From contig WARS01000090.1 in assembly GCA_008933995.1 (NCBI GenBank), forward strand, positions 4,266,425-4,330,424: a stretch of 64,000 nucleotides of DNA. Reading direction: 5' to 3'. Source of the stretch: Datnioides undecimradiatus. Its lineage: Eukaryota; Chordata; Actinopteri; Lobotiformes; Datnioididae. The notes under the pieces are model-generated. The model was not told where the DNA came from. It saw nothing but the letters and a program-made list of their open reading frames with translations, and made no database searches. Made by a program: the position numbers and the translations under genes. Positions 36,301 to 50,616 of the stretch are shown here, one piece after another. Position 1 is the first letter of the stretch. Each line of letters opens with the position of its first letter.

Positions 36301-39300
36301 TATTTTGTCAGTGTGAAATTATTGCTGTGATTGATCGGTAATGTGCCTTTTCAGGCATTATAAGCAGAAGAACTTAAGCACAACATTTGATGACAGGACA
36401 TCACATTAAAGTTTATGGCTTGCAACATTAGTCTTGAGCCACTTCAGCTAACTTAACACCACTGTGAGAGTGGGTCATCTCTCCTTAAACTTTTAAATCT
36501 CTCTCTCTGTTGTTGTGTATTTCTGTATTGATGTATAATTGACTGAGACTCTTCTGATTGTTGAGAATGCATTCGTTTGTTGCTTTTATAGTCTTCCTTG
36601 TCTACGCCATTTCCTGTTTTTCTCATTTTTATCTCCCGCCTGGGATATTTCAACCTCCCAGTTTTGCTACTTAAATCTGTTTTTTAAAAAGCAACATTTG
36701 TTTGGGAAAGCACTTTCGTTTTATTGTTGTAATTGCTGCATTCTGCTTTGTCTAGGAGTTTATAATGAATTTTGTATCGATTTCCACTTAGTGATTTTGA
36801 ACTGAGGGAGTGTGTCTTGGGGACTGGGAGAGCGTTGCTCACACTTATTCAAATTCTGAATCTTTTTTGCACAAGGAATAGTTCATCATTTTTGGTATAC
36901 GCATATTCCCTTTCTGGCTGCGAATTATAGTGGATGATTTTGTTAAGCTAACTGTCATATTTACCATACAGATATTGCTTCTTTTCCAAAATGTTAAACA
37001 AGGAAGCTAAATTGAATGTTTGGATATACATCTCTAAAAGATCACTTCACAACCAGTGCCCTATTTACTCACCCTTTTTCTAACTTTGCTCTGTTTTGCC
37101 TCTCTAGCTTCCAGATCCAGTGCGGACCTACTTGCTGGAGCTCTTTGAGCAGTATGTGGAAAAGGGTCTTCAGTTTGTGTTGAAGCACTGCAGCCAGGCG
37201 ATTCGCCAGGTGGACATCAGTAAAGTCACCACACTCTGCTCGCTGCTTGAGGCATTGCTGCTGGGCAAAGGAGGACCAGACCTTAAAATGGTACATTAAT
37301 CACAAGATTCACTTTAGTCAATTTCAATGATGTCTGTGGTACCAAAGTAGGACAGGTCTGTTTGTGCAAATAGGAACATTTTGAACATTTTTGCCCAATA
37401 ATTTGGCATAAAAAACATTCACTGTTATGAGCAAGGGCAATTTAAGACAAATATAGGTTATGACAAGAGTGTAATATAGGCAATATCTAGAATTCATTTT
37501 GCACCATTAGCTGCCGTTACGTACTAACCGAACATCTTCTTTTCTTGTATGTTTTGTTGTCAGGATTTCAAGCATCTCAGCAGTGTATTATGTCAGACGT
37601 TCATATTTTGCTACTTATGGGCAGTAGGCGGGAACCTGACGTGTTCTTACTGGGATGCGTTTGACTCCTTTGTCAAAGAGCAGTTTGAAGACAACAAGAA
37701 TGCTAAGGTGTGTACATATGCACACACCCACATATACTTACTGACATAGATCGGTAGGAATTAAAAAATATAATGTTGCATGTGCAATGTTAAAACTCTT
37801 CAGTCACTCAAAGCCTTTTATCTTATCCCTCATCTGTATTACCAAGAGTCAGATCCAATGTGTTTCATTGGCAGGACAAGGTTAGCTCATATTATGTAAT
37901 ACATCAAAACACTCTTGGCACTGAATGTATTTAGCTTGAGCAGAGCTAATCTGAAAGAGGATTCATCTCTATGATATCACTCATTTGTGTGAAATGATGA
38001 CACTAAGAAAGAGTATCCGTGTATATTTTAGTAATACCTTCAATGGGTTACAAGGTCAATCAGATAGAAAGGATTAGTTTTATGCAAAGTGTATAAAAGT
38101 CAATTGCATGCCATTATGTTCTCTTGCCAACTGATGCAGAATTATGAACTGGCTGTTATAGGATTGAAGACTTAATATTTATTTGTAAAGGATGAGGTGC
38201 AGAGGAGATATTATTAATCTTTCAGCCTTTCAGGCTAACAGGAAATTAAAAGATGATTGTTTGAAGGGTTTGTCTTGGCTGGCAGGATTGGCAGATATTT
38301 TAGGGGATGTCTTATTGAGGGGGAGAACACAGTGGGGTACAAACATGACCGAAGGTGGAGTGGGCATGTAGCAGAAAGTTTTATGCAGGCTCCAGAGTGT
38401 CATCTGGAAGATCCCACATGCTTCCACATCTGGTCATCTGGCTGCGCATAAGGAGCTAAAGCTTGTGCATTTCAGTGTTATTTATATCATATTACTGTTT
38501 GTGTGCTTGTTTATGTGTTTACTGTGACATGAAGCCAGTGCAGCCAGCTACCAGCTGTGAAAGGAAACATATGCATCAGACATATACTAATTTATAGGGT
38601 ACCACATAGCACAAACTTCAATCAACAACAGTTTCTTCATTGCCTGATATTCAAGGAGAATTTACAACTGTAGAAATATAGTCTGATACATTGTATTGCA
38701 TATTGTACTTGTTGTTTTACTTATTTTTGTCAAATTTGTTGTCCAATGTTCCTATTTGCCCAAATTTTGCTTGTATTTTCACATATTTATATGCATTCAT
38801 ATGTATTATGTAGCTCCCCAAGAATGGTACCCTGTGGAGTTTGTACATAAACTTTAACCACAAGCGTCTCGAGCCATGGGAGAAGATAATCCCTTCATTT
38901 AAATACAACAGAGAGCAACCCTTTTTTGAGATGCTAGTCCCCACCACGGATACTGTGCGCTACGGCTACCTGATGGAGAAACTGCTATCTGTGAGACGTT
39001 CTGTGCTCTTCACTGGCGGCACTGGGGTGGGAAAGGTAAGGTTTCACAGATGCAGTAGACATCTGAAATATTGTATTTTAAAGCATTATAATAAATATTT
39101 GCTCACGTGTGTCCTTTAGAAGACACTGAAGTGGCATCTGGGTTGCATAGAGAAAAATCCCTGGTCTAACGCAGCCGGAGCCAATACTGGCATTGCCACT
39201 GCAAAATAACTCTGAATGCATTTTGCACCTAGTTTTCCTGTAACTAGTACATGCATTAAGCTTGAGACATACCTCTTTGTCTCAAACATTGCGTGAAAAC

Positions 39301-42300
39301 TATATTCACATACGCTTTGGGGATCAGTGAAGGGTTTAACAGTAAAAATACAGAAAACAATGAAAACATAGAACATAGCACAAACCCCAATGGAAATATT
39401 GGAACATAAGCTTATTAAAAAGATTAATAGGGAAATTACTGTAAATGAAATGTTTGTGTACTTTTGATTTGGTTCTTTGCTTTAGTGTAATTCACTGCTA
39501 CTGGAAATGCTTCCCATGGCAAGCATACCTTCTGTTGGTCAAAGATGGCCCCAGACACGTATACGGAAAAGTGTGAATATAATTACAAATACATTCTATG
39601 AATAGCCCATACTTGTGTTCCTTCACAAGGTTATTTATGCATAACTCAAGTATTCATAAGCCAATCATTCACCAGGGTCATCCATGAAAGTTTTATAAAA
39701 TGCCTCTGGACAGACATGGATGCAAACTGCAACCTGACCGTTTGGTAGAGGCGCACATTGCCATCTTGGTAATTCTAGTCGTGCTAAACCATTTGATTCT
39801 CAAACTTCAGTTAATGAAAACGCGAGAGAATTATTGAAATGCTTTCAAAGCTCAATCAAATATCTGTCCCTTACAGTCAGTTGTTGCCCGGGGCCTTCTC
39901 AATAGTATCCAGGAGAAAGCAGGATATCTTCCGGTCTACATCAACTTCTCTGCTCAGACCTCCTCTGCCCGCACACAGGAGATCATTGAGTCCAAACTGG
40001 AGAAAAAGAGGAAAAACATCCTGGGTATTTGCTCACAGTTAAACTACCACACAGTCACTTATCATACTCACAGTGTACATAATCTATTTTAAGAACCTGT
40101 ATTTTCCTACACTGACATTATTTAATGAGCAGTTCAATCACCTGTTTGTCCATATGGTTATCCTTCACTTGTTTTGCAATCCATCTACATACAGCATTGT
40201 TTTTTTCTTGCATCTGTCTGTCCGTAGATCTGTTAACCTTTTTCTTGTTGTCTCTTCATATTTTCCCCTTTCCCTTCCTGTAGGTGCTCCTGGTAACAAG
40301 AAGTTAGTGGTCTTTGTAGATGACCTGAATATGCCTAAGCTGGACAGTTATGGCTCCCAGCCCCCTATAGAGCTACTGCGTCAGTTCCAGGACTTTTCTG
40401 GCTTCTATGACCGAAACAAGTTCTTTTGGAAGGAGATCCAGGTATAAATGTATAAGATAAGCTATGGCATAAAAGCGATTTGACTCTAATGATTATGTCT
40501 GTGCATAGTGTTGACTTTAGCTGCATGGAGCTCAGCAGATGATTGTTTGAATGTCCTATAACAGGTAATCATCCCCTCCATGAATCTGCAAATGGACAAG
40601 TTATCTTCAGTATTCAGTTCAAGTTTAAGGGACCTTGCTTTGGCTGTTGTTTGGCTAGACTGTCTTCAGTCCATAACAACAATTCATTTTCTATTTCTCA
40701 AGTTAAACACAGAAGCCACATTCTGCTGTTGTTGCAGGGAACCTCAGACAGTGCTTGTCCAACTGTTTCCTTCAGTTTCAAGTCTTTATGCTAGGCTAAG
40801 CTAAACCATCCAAGAGCTCTACTTAAGTCAGTGCTGGAAATGGTATTGATGTTCTCATCTAACTCTGGGCGAGATGGCAAGCAACGGCAAAGTTCCCAAA
40901 ATATCAGAGGGCCTTTATAATGTGCGATTGGTTTTCTGTCAAGTCAAAAAAGTGTAGATATAGCTCTTTAGTTTTTGTTTTTTACGCAGTCAGCATCAAC
41001 CTAATTCATTTTTTAGTTGGACTTTTAATGAACTTTGTCCATTCGTATAAAAAACTCATTCATCTTGTGTGCCCATGTGTTTGCATCCATGTGTTTGCCA
41101 ATATATTGTAGCCATATTTGTATTTTGTATTGTTATAAAGTTTCCTGTGTTGCACCCTGCAGACAGATTGCACTTTAAAGTGCAAGTGATTCCTTACAGT
41201 ATAATGGAGTGTGTATGCATGTTGCTGTGCAGGTCTGTATGCTTTATGTGCACAAAAGCAATACATAAAGGATTTTGTGAGTTAATACACTACAACACAG
41301 ACAAGTAATACATATCCAGAAAGTTATATATACAATGCAAGGAACATTTCTGCAGTTTTTACAGTTTTTATTTGTGAGGAAAGGGTTATATTGAAGGTAA
41401 AGGTGTGTAGCAACCCAACAGTATTTTATTTAGTCTATTTGTTTATACATTCACCTAATTAAGCCTCCCTGTGAAATGCCTTTTTTCTTATATTGAAGTT
41501 TTGGTAGTTTTAGTTATTTTAAAACAAGCCCAAAGGTTAACACCTGTGTTCTTACTGACCAAAGCTGGAATCAGTGCCACACAAGGCTGCTAGACATGGC
41601 CTGATGGGCTGCTTCTTGAGCATGTCGTTCTGTGAGGATGTGCTGATTTTGTATGTTCTATGTTGTTTTGTTGCAAAAACAGGCAAGACAAAGATGTCAC
41701 CTTGGGCTCTTGAAAATTAAGCTGTGCATTTTATTATTTTTGGGGGGGGCGTTCTAGAGACGATTAAATGGCTAACAGAGAAAAACATTTCTTTCCGTCC
41801 TCCAGGAAATGACCATTGCTGCAGCGTGTGCTCCTCCAGGAGGGGGCCGCAATCCTGTAACCCCCCGATTCATCCGCCACTTCAGCATGCTGTGTCTTCC
41901 AACACCCTCAGAACACAGCCTCAAGCAGATCTTTAAAGTGAGGAAATGCACATCAGTAGACACACACATTGAACATGCATGTTTTAAATGGTTCAGGAAA
42001 ATTGTTATGTGGCCAGAATGTACTGCATAATGCTCGTGCACTTCTCTCTATATCTAACTCTGCCTGTTCTATTCTGTCACTCTGTCATTTTTCCATTTCA
42101 CCCCATTTCTCAATATTAATTTTCCTAAATCCCACTATATCTCCTCTTTCATGCCTGTTATGATGTCCTTTCCTTCCAAACCCTCCTCCAGGCCATCCTG
42201 AATGGTTTTCTTACTGAGTTTTCCCAGGCGGTGAAGGACTGTGCCAGTCAGATAGTGAATGCAGCTGTGGAGATTTACGGCCGTTTGAGTGTAGATCTGC

Positions 42301-43783
42301 TTCCCACTCCAGCTAAGTCCCACTATGTGTTCAATCTCCGGGACCTCTCCAAGTGTGTCCAAGGTGAGACATGAACACACAAACACACAGACCACTTCTG
42401 ATAAGCATCTTTTGATACCCTTTTGATTTGTCCTGATCCATTGTTTAGTTTTTGTTGGACATTTTTACGTCCGTCACAGATGTTTGCATCACTAAAGATG
42501 CATTTTAATGTTAAGCATGGACACACAATGGTATACACCATGTACGCCTTCTCTTTCACTCAGAAGCACAAGCTGAACTTAAGCTTTGCTGAAAGAGACT
42601 GGCAGATACAGATACTAAATCTTGGCACCAACACAGCGCGGGTAACTGCTATGATACATCTTTTCAAGCCACATTAGCGACTTTTATAAGCTCTTTCTCA
42701 GCCTCGACGCTTCCAAACTGTTTGCACCATCAACCTCCTCTTCCTCCCTCCTTCTTTCCTTTTTGTCCTTACCCGGCAGGCATCATTACGGCACCAAGAT
42801 GAGTTGAAGTGACTGCTATGACTACTTTCTCTGCACTATTTGTTCAACATAGCTGGAGTGCATTACTCAAACACACTGTTACCTTTAGTGATACATACTG
42901 TTGGTGAGTGGTAATAAACTGACCCACTCTTCCCATGGTCTTATATCTCTGGCATCGCACAGCCTCTCTCTATACAACATCTATTACTTTGTTTCCCTTT
43001 ATATGTACATTTAGTAGTTATCATTTATGGCTTTGACTTTGTAGGATTTGTGTTTTTTCTTTCTTAATATTTTAGAAACTCTTCTTTGTTAGTCCGCCAG
43101 TCTTATCCTTTCATTACAAAGTTGAATTGAAGAGGATACTGGTCAATTGTCCTCTTCAGTATAACTTTATCTCGCTTGATGTCCAGGTATACTGCAGTGT
43201 GAGCCGAGTCAAGTGAGAGACAAGAACCACATCTTCCGTCTCTTCTGCCATGAGTGTCAGCGGGTGTTCCATGACAGACTTATCAACAACCAAGATAAGG
43301 CCTATTTCAACACCATCGTCTGTGAAATGGCCAGTAAGAACTCAATCACAAAAATGGGTCTTGAGGGAAGAATACCTGCCCGTATTTTTTGAAATTTTAA
43401 CCTGCTCTTCTTTTCTTTTTCTGCCAGGCAAATATTTTAGCATTAACTTGGAGCCCTCTTACTTTGTGACCAAGCCCATCATATTTGGAGACTTCATCAA
43501 GGTCAGATTGGCTCTCCTTTATCAAAAATACTTAATCAATTCAGAAAACATTGGATTTCTTTGTTAACATTGAAATACCTCACAATACTTTCCTTTAGGT
43601 GGGTGCAGAGAAAGAGGACCGTCTGTATGAGGATCTGACAGACATGGATAAGATTCAGGCTGTTCTCCAGGACTACCTCGATGATTACAACATGACCTTC
43701 TCCAAGGAGACCAAGCTGGTTTTCTTCCAGGATGCCATCGAGCATGTCTCAAGGTGTGTACTTGCAAACTTGCACTGCTGAAT

Positions 43784-43820
<37 letters not shown>

Positions 43821-46800
43821 GTAAAATGACTTCCTAGTTGGTGGTTAATGAATTTTAGCCATAGGTGGTACAAACTGTGAGACAAAAGTTACACCAAGGA
43901 TGAAATCAAATTTGAGACTTTATGACATTGCTTTTCAAAGAGGAATATCTATAAAGACGATATGAAGTTCTCAAGTAGTGTTTCTGTCTTGAAAACCTGC
44001 CCTTAAGGTGAATCAATCTACACAAATGTTTATATCTTAATAACCACAACAATTTCTCTTTGTTGTTCTTTACAATTTATGACGCAGATCTTTTGTTTCT
44101 CCTAGGATTGCCCGTATGATTCGCCAAGAGAGAGGCAATGCTCTGCTAGTCGGGGTGGGAGGTACGGGCAAGCAGTCTCTCACTCGGTTGGCTGCCCACA
44201 TGTGTGGGTATCGTTGCTTTGAGATTGAACTGAGCCGAGGCTATAACTACGACAGCTTCCATGAGGACCTGAGGAGGCTCTACAAGATGGCTGGTGTTGA
44301 GGGCAAAGATATGGTGTTCCTCTTTACGGATACACAGGTATTAAGGAATTAAAGATAAGTTGTCTACATATTTGTTTTTCTTTTTGCATGTCCAAGTATA
44401 TTTAGAGGTTTTCACTCACTTTCCTTTTGTAGATTGTGGTGGAAGAGTTTTTAGAGGATATCAACAATATGCTGAACTCAGGTGAGGTTCCCAACCTCTT
44501 TGAGAAAGATGAGCTGGAGCAAGTTCTAGCAGCTACTCGCCCGAAAGCCAAAGAAGCTGGAATCAGTGAGGAGAACAGGGATGAGGTACGCACGGACACA
44601 AACAATAGCTGTATAAAACATACTGTACATGTGAAAAAGCACAATAAATATCTACAACGTGTGCTAGTTGCTAGTTAGAACAAGACCTCTGGATATCAGT
44701 ACAATTTTAACCTAACTACTGCGGTGTCTTTTTCATATCATTTCCAATCTGTGCCCAAAATACAGCATTATACTCAAGGGTAAGACTCAAAGGAGTAATG
44801 TGACATTTTGGCAAAAACACACATTGATTCTCTTGCCAAAATAATATGACTAACAACTCATGTCTAGCAATAGTCATGTCTCTCATTTCTGTGCATAGAA
44901 CGTAGAGTTCATAACCAGCAGCTTAGCACAAAGAGTGAAAACACAGTGTGCAGCAGTGAGCCTTTATACATTTTATATGTGTAATCCACACAAAAACCAA
45001 AGAATGACTTTGCAGTTTTATTGGGGGTTATGTGGCAGACTATCTCATGGAAGCACAGCAGCACAAGGTGCCTTCCAGAGAAATTTGAATAAAACAATAC
45101 CAGATATTAATCTCAGTACTTCAGTTAGATATAACATATTAAAGAAGATAATTAAGAACATTTATAACATTTCAGAAAAAGACACACATACACAGACTCT
45201 CCTGTAACACCCAGTGCCCCCAAGTGAGTGATAAGAAAATATCAGCATTTAATGTTATTTGCCTGCTGAGACTGAACCTCCAGAAATAATGGAATCTGTA
45301 TGTGTGTGTCTTTGTGTGTGTGTGTGTGTGTGTGCGTGCGTGCGTGCATGCTTGTGTGTATGCGGCCTTCAGGTGTTCCAGTATTTCATCTCTCGTGTAC
45401 GAGAGAAGCTGCACATTGTGTTGTGTATGAGTCCCGTGGGCGATGCCTTCAGGTCCCGCTGCCGTATGTTTCCTTCACTGGTCAACTGCTGCACCATTGA
45501 CTGGTTCGTGCAGGTATGCTGAGATAGCTGTCATTCTTTCTGCTTCCATAACTATGGTTTGGGGTTGTGAACTCAACTGATGATAATTATTATGCATAGA
45601 ATGCCATAGAATACCCATACAATCTAACATGTTACAGAGATTATATATATAGGTTTGTTAAAATGCATTACTAACCTCGTCTTGAACCCGAGTCTGCAGC
45701 TCCGTTCTTCACCTGGACTTGGCAGCTTATCATGAATGTAATTTATTTGCCCACTCTGACATAATTTCCTCCCCTTCTTTCTTTTTATTAAATCTATTTT
45801 TATTTTACAACTATCCTCGCTCTCTCACCCACCGTCCTTTTCACCATCTCTTGTTTACAACTGAAGTTTATTGCTTTCTATCCATATCGCTCAATTAATG
45901 TTCTTTCTTAGCATATTGGATATTCTTTTTAATTTAGTTGTAAAAGCTCATAAATTGTTTATTCATTGAATGTCTTTCTATTGCATTTTGCACATTTTAT
46001 GTCGCTCCATTGCTGTTAACTAAACAAAATTCAGTATAACTTTCCTCTTTTCCTCATTATGCCCTGGTGTCCAGTGGCCTCGTGAGGCGCTGCTCTCTGT
46101 CTCCCAGGCCTTCTTCCAGAATGTGGACTTTGGTAGCGAGAAACTGAAACAGAGCTTTTCAGCCATGTGTGTGGAGATACATGTTAGCGTCACGGACATG
46201 GCTGAGCGCTACTACTCAGAGCTGAGACGCAGATACTACACCACGCCTACCTCCTACCTGGAGCTCATCAACCTCTACCTGTCTATGCTAGAGGAGAAGA
46301 GACAGCAGCTTGTGCTTGTGAGTCCAGCCATTAAAATGTTTGAGTGATCAGTCAAAGTGATGTTTATATCGTTATATCGATAGTTGTCAGCTGAAGTGGT
46401 GATGATGAATCTTCAACCGACATTGCATGATACATCTGTGCATGGGGATGTTTTGTCTAGGCCAGGGATCGCGTGAAGAATGGTCTGACCAAACTGTTGG
46501 AAACCAATGAGCTTGTGGACAAAATGAAAGTTGACCTTTCCGCACTGGAACCAGTCCTTAAACAAAAATCCATTGATGTCGATGCCCTCATGGAGAAATT
46601 GGCTATAGACCAGGAGAGTGCTGATGAGGTTGGTGTGTTTGTCTGTTATGTCATTGCTGCAGTATACGTGTGCGTCATACAAAGATATATCCTTGCCACA
46701 GGTGCGTAAAGTAGTGGCAGAGGATGAGGCTTTGGCCAAGGTCAAAGCTGAAGACACCCAGGCCATAGCAGATGATGCCCAGAGGGACCTGGATGAGGCT

Positions 46801-49800
46801 CTGCCTGCCCTTGAGGGTGCCAATCAGGCCCTTAATTCTCTCGACAAGGCTGACATCTCTGAGATCAAGGTGTTCACCAAGCCCCCAGACCTAGTCATGA
46901 CCGTGATGGAAGCTGTCTGCATCCTGCTCAACTGCAAGTCAGTGTGCTTTTCTCTCGCTCTGAAAACAAGTCTTTTCTACCTCAGAGATTTATGATTAGA
47001 GATATATCTCTGCCTTTCTCGTCTCTTAAAAGTGCCTTACTCTGCCCTGCTGATATTCCATTTTTAACAATCTTCTCTTAGCTAATTATCTCACGTTCTA
47101 ATAATCTATCAGAAAAAAATAGTGATGGCAGATCCTATTTAATAGGGCTTTTTCATTATAATATCACGATGGCTCATTGATATCTAAGAACTAATCTCTA
47201 TATCACAACTGATTTAATTTAGCACCGATGGCAGAAGGTCATCTATAAACAGTATATAATTCTGTCAGATCCAAGTTGAATACTGGTGTTCAAAACATCT
47301 AATTTCATTCTAGGATAAATTATTACAAAAAGAGAATGAATTCCAGAGACTGAAATGTGTTAACCCAGTGTTAGATTTGTTAGGCATTATAATTGTCATG
47401 ATGAGAAATCATATAATAATATCTTTAGCCACCTTCATCAACATGGCATTTACAGTATTATCCCCAGCATATTTTTGGTCATGTCAACAATGATCATCGT
47501 TATAATCGCAATCGTCACTCTGCCAAATGTTTGATATTTGGGCCTATTTTATAATCCCAACGATTTTGTAGTCAGCATCCACGGGGATTACTCTACTATC
47601 TCATGAGTCATCCCTCTGTCAACCCTTAAATTTCATCAGTCATTAATCTATTGCTGCTCTAAATCCAATCCTGACCATTATCCTCTCTACTTTAACCTTT
47701 TATCACCCAATGTTTTGCCACCAGTCCACCAGCACTATGTGGACCTTTCACAGACTGCTAGTATTATAATAAATCACATTAATATTAACTTGTAATATGC
47801 CTTTTTTATGGATTAGACCGTTGTGTTTCATCTTGTTCTGATCCTGTATGTCAAAGTGATATTCGTATGTTATATTTACAATGTTTCATCCTATCATACT
47901 GTAGTTTACGTTACAATGTGAGCTTTTATTTGCAAGTGTGTAATTCTTAATCAGTGCTAGGAATTAACAGTTCCAAGCTTTGTTTTCTAATTCATCAACT
48001 CATGCTGTAAATGTCTAATAACCTGTCAGAGCCAAATTTATAATCGGCGTAGTTGAGTCTTTTTAACAGATACATTTGGTACCTGTATAAATCAAGCCAC
48101 ACATGCACATTTATTCTTTTTTGTTAGATATTTCTATTTTTTTCCTCCTTGCTAACATCCCTTTCTCCTTACAGACCAGACTGGCCCGGTGCCAAGCAAT
48201 TACTAGGAGATGCCAATTTCCTCAGGCGTCTAACAGACTATGACAAGGACAATATCAAACCTCAGATCCTGCTGAAGCTGCAGAAATACATCAACAACCC
48301 CGATTTCATACCTGAAAAGGTCTATTTGGATTTTCATGTCAAACACTCTCATATACCCATAGATCCTTAGCTTAGAGTAAACATTTTGTGGAGAAATGGC
48401 AGTTGAAACAGTTTTTGACAGTTCTGAAAGTGGAGGGAAACTGAAAAATAACTGCGTTAGTTTTTCTTGACAGACACTTTGTCCACATGTGTGTCACTGG
48501 AATGAATTTTGTAGATTTTGTGACAACATAGATTGTCAGTAACTTGGGAAACACACCGTGACACAGGATGTTTATATAAATGATTCTGGATGTAACTCTT
48601 TATTGTGTTGCTGCTGTTAGGTGGAGAAGGTATCCAAAGCCTGCAGATCAATGTGCATGTGGGTCAGAGCCATGGATCTTTACTCTAGAGTACTCAAAGA
48701 AGTGGGTCCCAAGAGAGAAAAACTGGCCAAGGCCCAGGTCAGTAACATGGAGTGGAGTGCATTGACTTTCCACATTCTTACTGTACATCTCAGTCATACC
48801 TACTTTTACGAGTTCTGTCAGAATCTACACATTCATCCAAAAGACACGAAATCCTTTTTTGTTCCCTCACAATCCTGCAATTATTGGCCTGAAATTATTT
48901 GACCAAATGACGAAAATAAAAAAAAAAACAGTCTAATTTTAATCAGCAGTATTTCCATTGGTCCCTTTCCTTTTCTATTCCAACCCATGTAGGGGGAGCT
49001 GGACATGACCATGGCCACCTTGAGGGAGAAACAACAAAAGCTTCAGGAAGTGGAGAACCAGATCAAGGTCCTACAGGAGCATTTTGACAGCAGTGTAAAT
49101 GAGAAGGAGAATTTAAGTAAGGAGTGTTTTAATATGTTACCACTTGAAACATTTTGAACTATCTAGCCACTGGATATATTTAATATGAATTCATTTATGG
49201 AGAAAGGTTTCACCTATATGTCTTCTATCTCTCGTTTTTGTTACTCATTGGAACTGAAGAAGTCTGCCGATGTTTTCTATGCTGATATTGTTTATTTCCC
49301 TTCTCTCTTTGTGACCTCTCCATTTCCTCAAAGTTAGCACCATGGCTCTGACACAGGCTCGGTTGACCAGGGCAGGGAAGCTAACCTCTGCTCTAGCTGA
49401 TGAACAAGTACGCTGGGACGAAAGCGTTACCCTGTTTGAGCAAGAGATCATCAACGTTGTCGGGAATGTTTTCATTGCAGCTGCTTGTGTGGCCTACTAT
49501 GGAGCATTCACTTCCCATTACAGACAACTGGTAGGTAAAATACGGTGAAGTGCACTACAAGACTACTCTGGTATGCAAAATGAAAAACTGGTAACCTATG
49601 AGCGTGTTGTACACCAATATAGTGTACTATGCCCCCTCTTTATGTCACAGTTCTCTTATAAAACAAGAATAAAGCAGAAATAGAATCCCAGTCGTGGCTA
49701 GTGTTTCTGATTTAGGTGCAATACCCTGAACAGAACTGTTAAAAGGTAATAGCACTTAGTTGTTTGTACACTATTTAAACAAAGAAGAGCCATGAGAAAA

Positions 49801-50569
49801 TCAGCAATATGAAAGTGATAAAAAGAGAAACATTATAAAATATGCAGGATGCAAAAACAGAAGAGGGTTTAAGAAAAATAAATTTCCTTCATGAAAACCA
49901 AAAAAAACAACTAAAGAAAAAAATGAATGTACTCACATGGTGTGTGTGTGTGTGTGCGTGCGTGCGTGTGTGCTCCCTTTTTTTAGCTAATTGACCAGTG
50001 GATAGTACAGTGTCAGGAACTGAACATCCCCATCAGCTCCAGCTTCAGCCTGATAAACATACTGGGCGACCCATTTGTAATCCGTCAGTGGAACACGGAG
50101 GGTCTCCCTCGTGACACTGTCTCTACGGAGAATGGGATCCTGGTGACCGGGGGCCGCCGTTGGCCTCTTATGATCGACCCACAGGACCAGGTGAAGTTAA
50201 AACTACCATCATTCAGTGTGTTTCATGGGTGGATTTGATTTGTTGTGATGTAGTTGTGATTAATCATTTAATTAGTCTAATCATGAAAGACTTCCATTTT
50301 CCATTCAAGTAGTTAACCCAAAGTTTCCCACAGTGTTATGTTTGTGGCATATAAATATAAACAGACATGAATATATAAAATAACATGTGAATATTAGTTT
50401 ATTCTATTCATTTCTTGTTTTGTTTTTGTATCTATATATATTTTCATGTGATTTAAAACATTGAGTGCCTGGCTTTGGAACCAGTGCAAAGAACAAAAAA
50501 CACCTCTCAAAATAGAACTTACACATCAGACAGTGTCAGACACAAAGTCAGAGACTGGCCCCAGCCCCA

Positions 50570-50616
<47 letters not shown>

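Noticed and set aside
46413..46823. 136-codon minus-strand open frame
   Set aside because: It lies over dnah6 exons 53-54; its alanine/serine-rich sequence is the complement of the coiled-coil codons.
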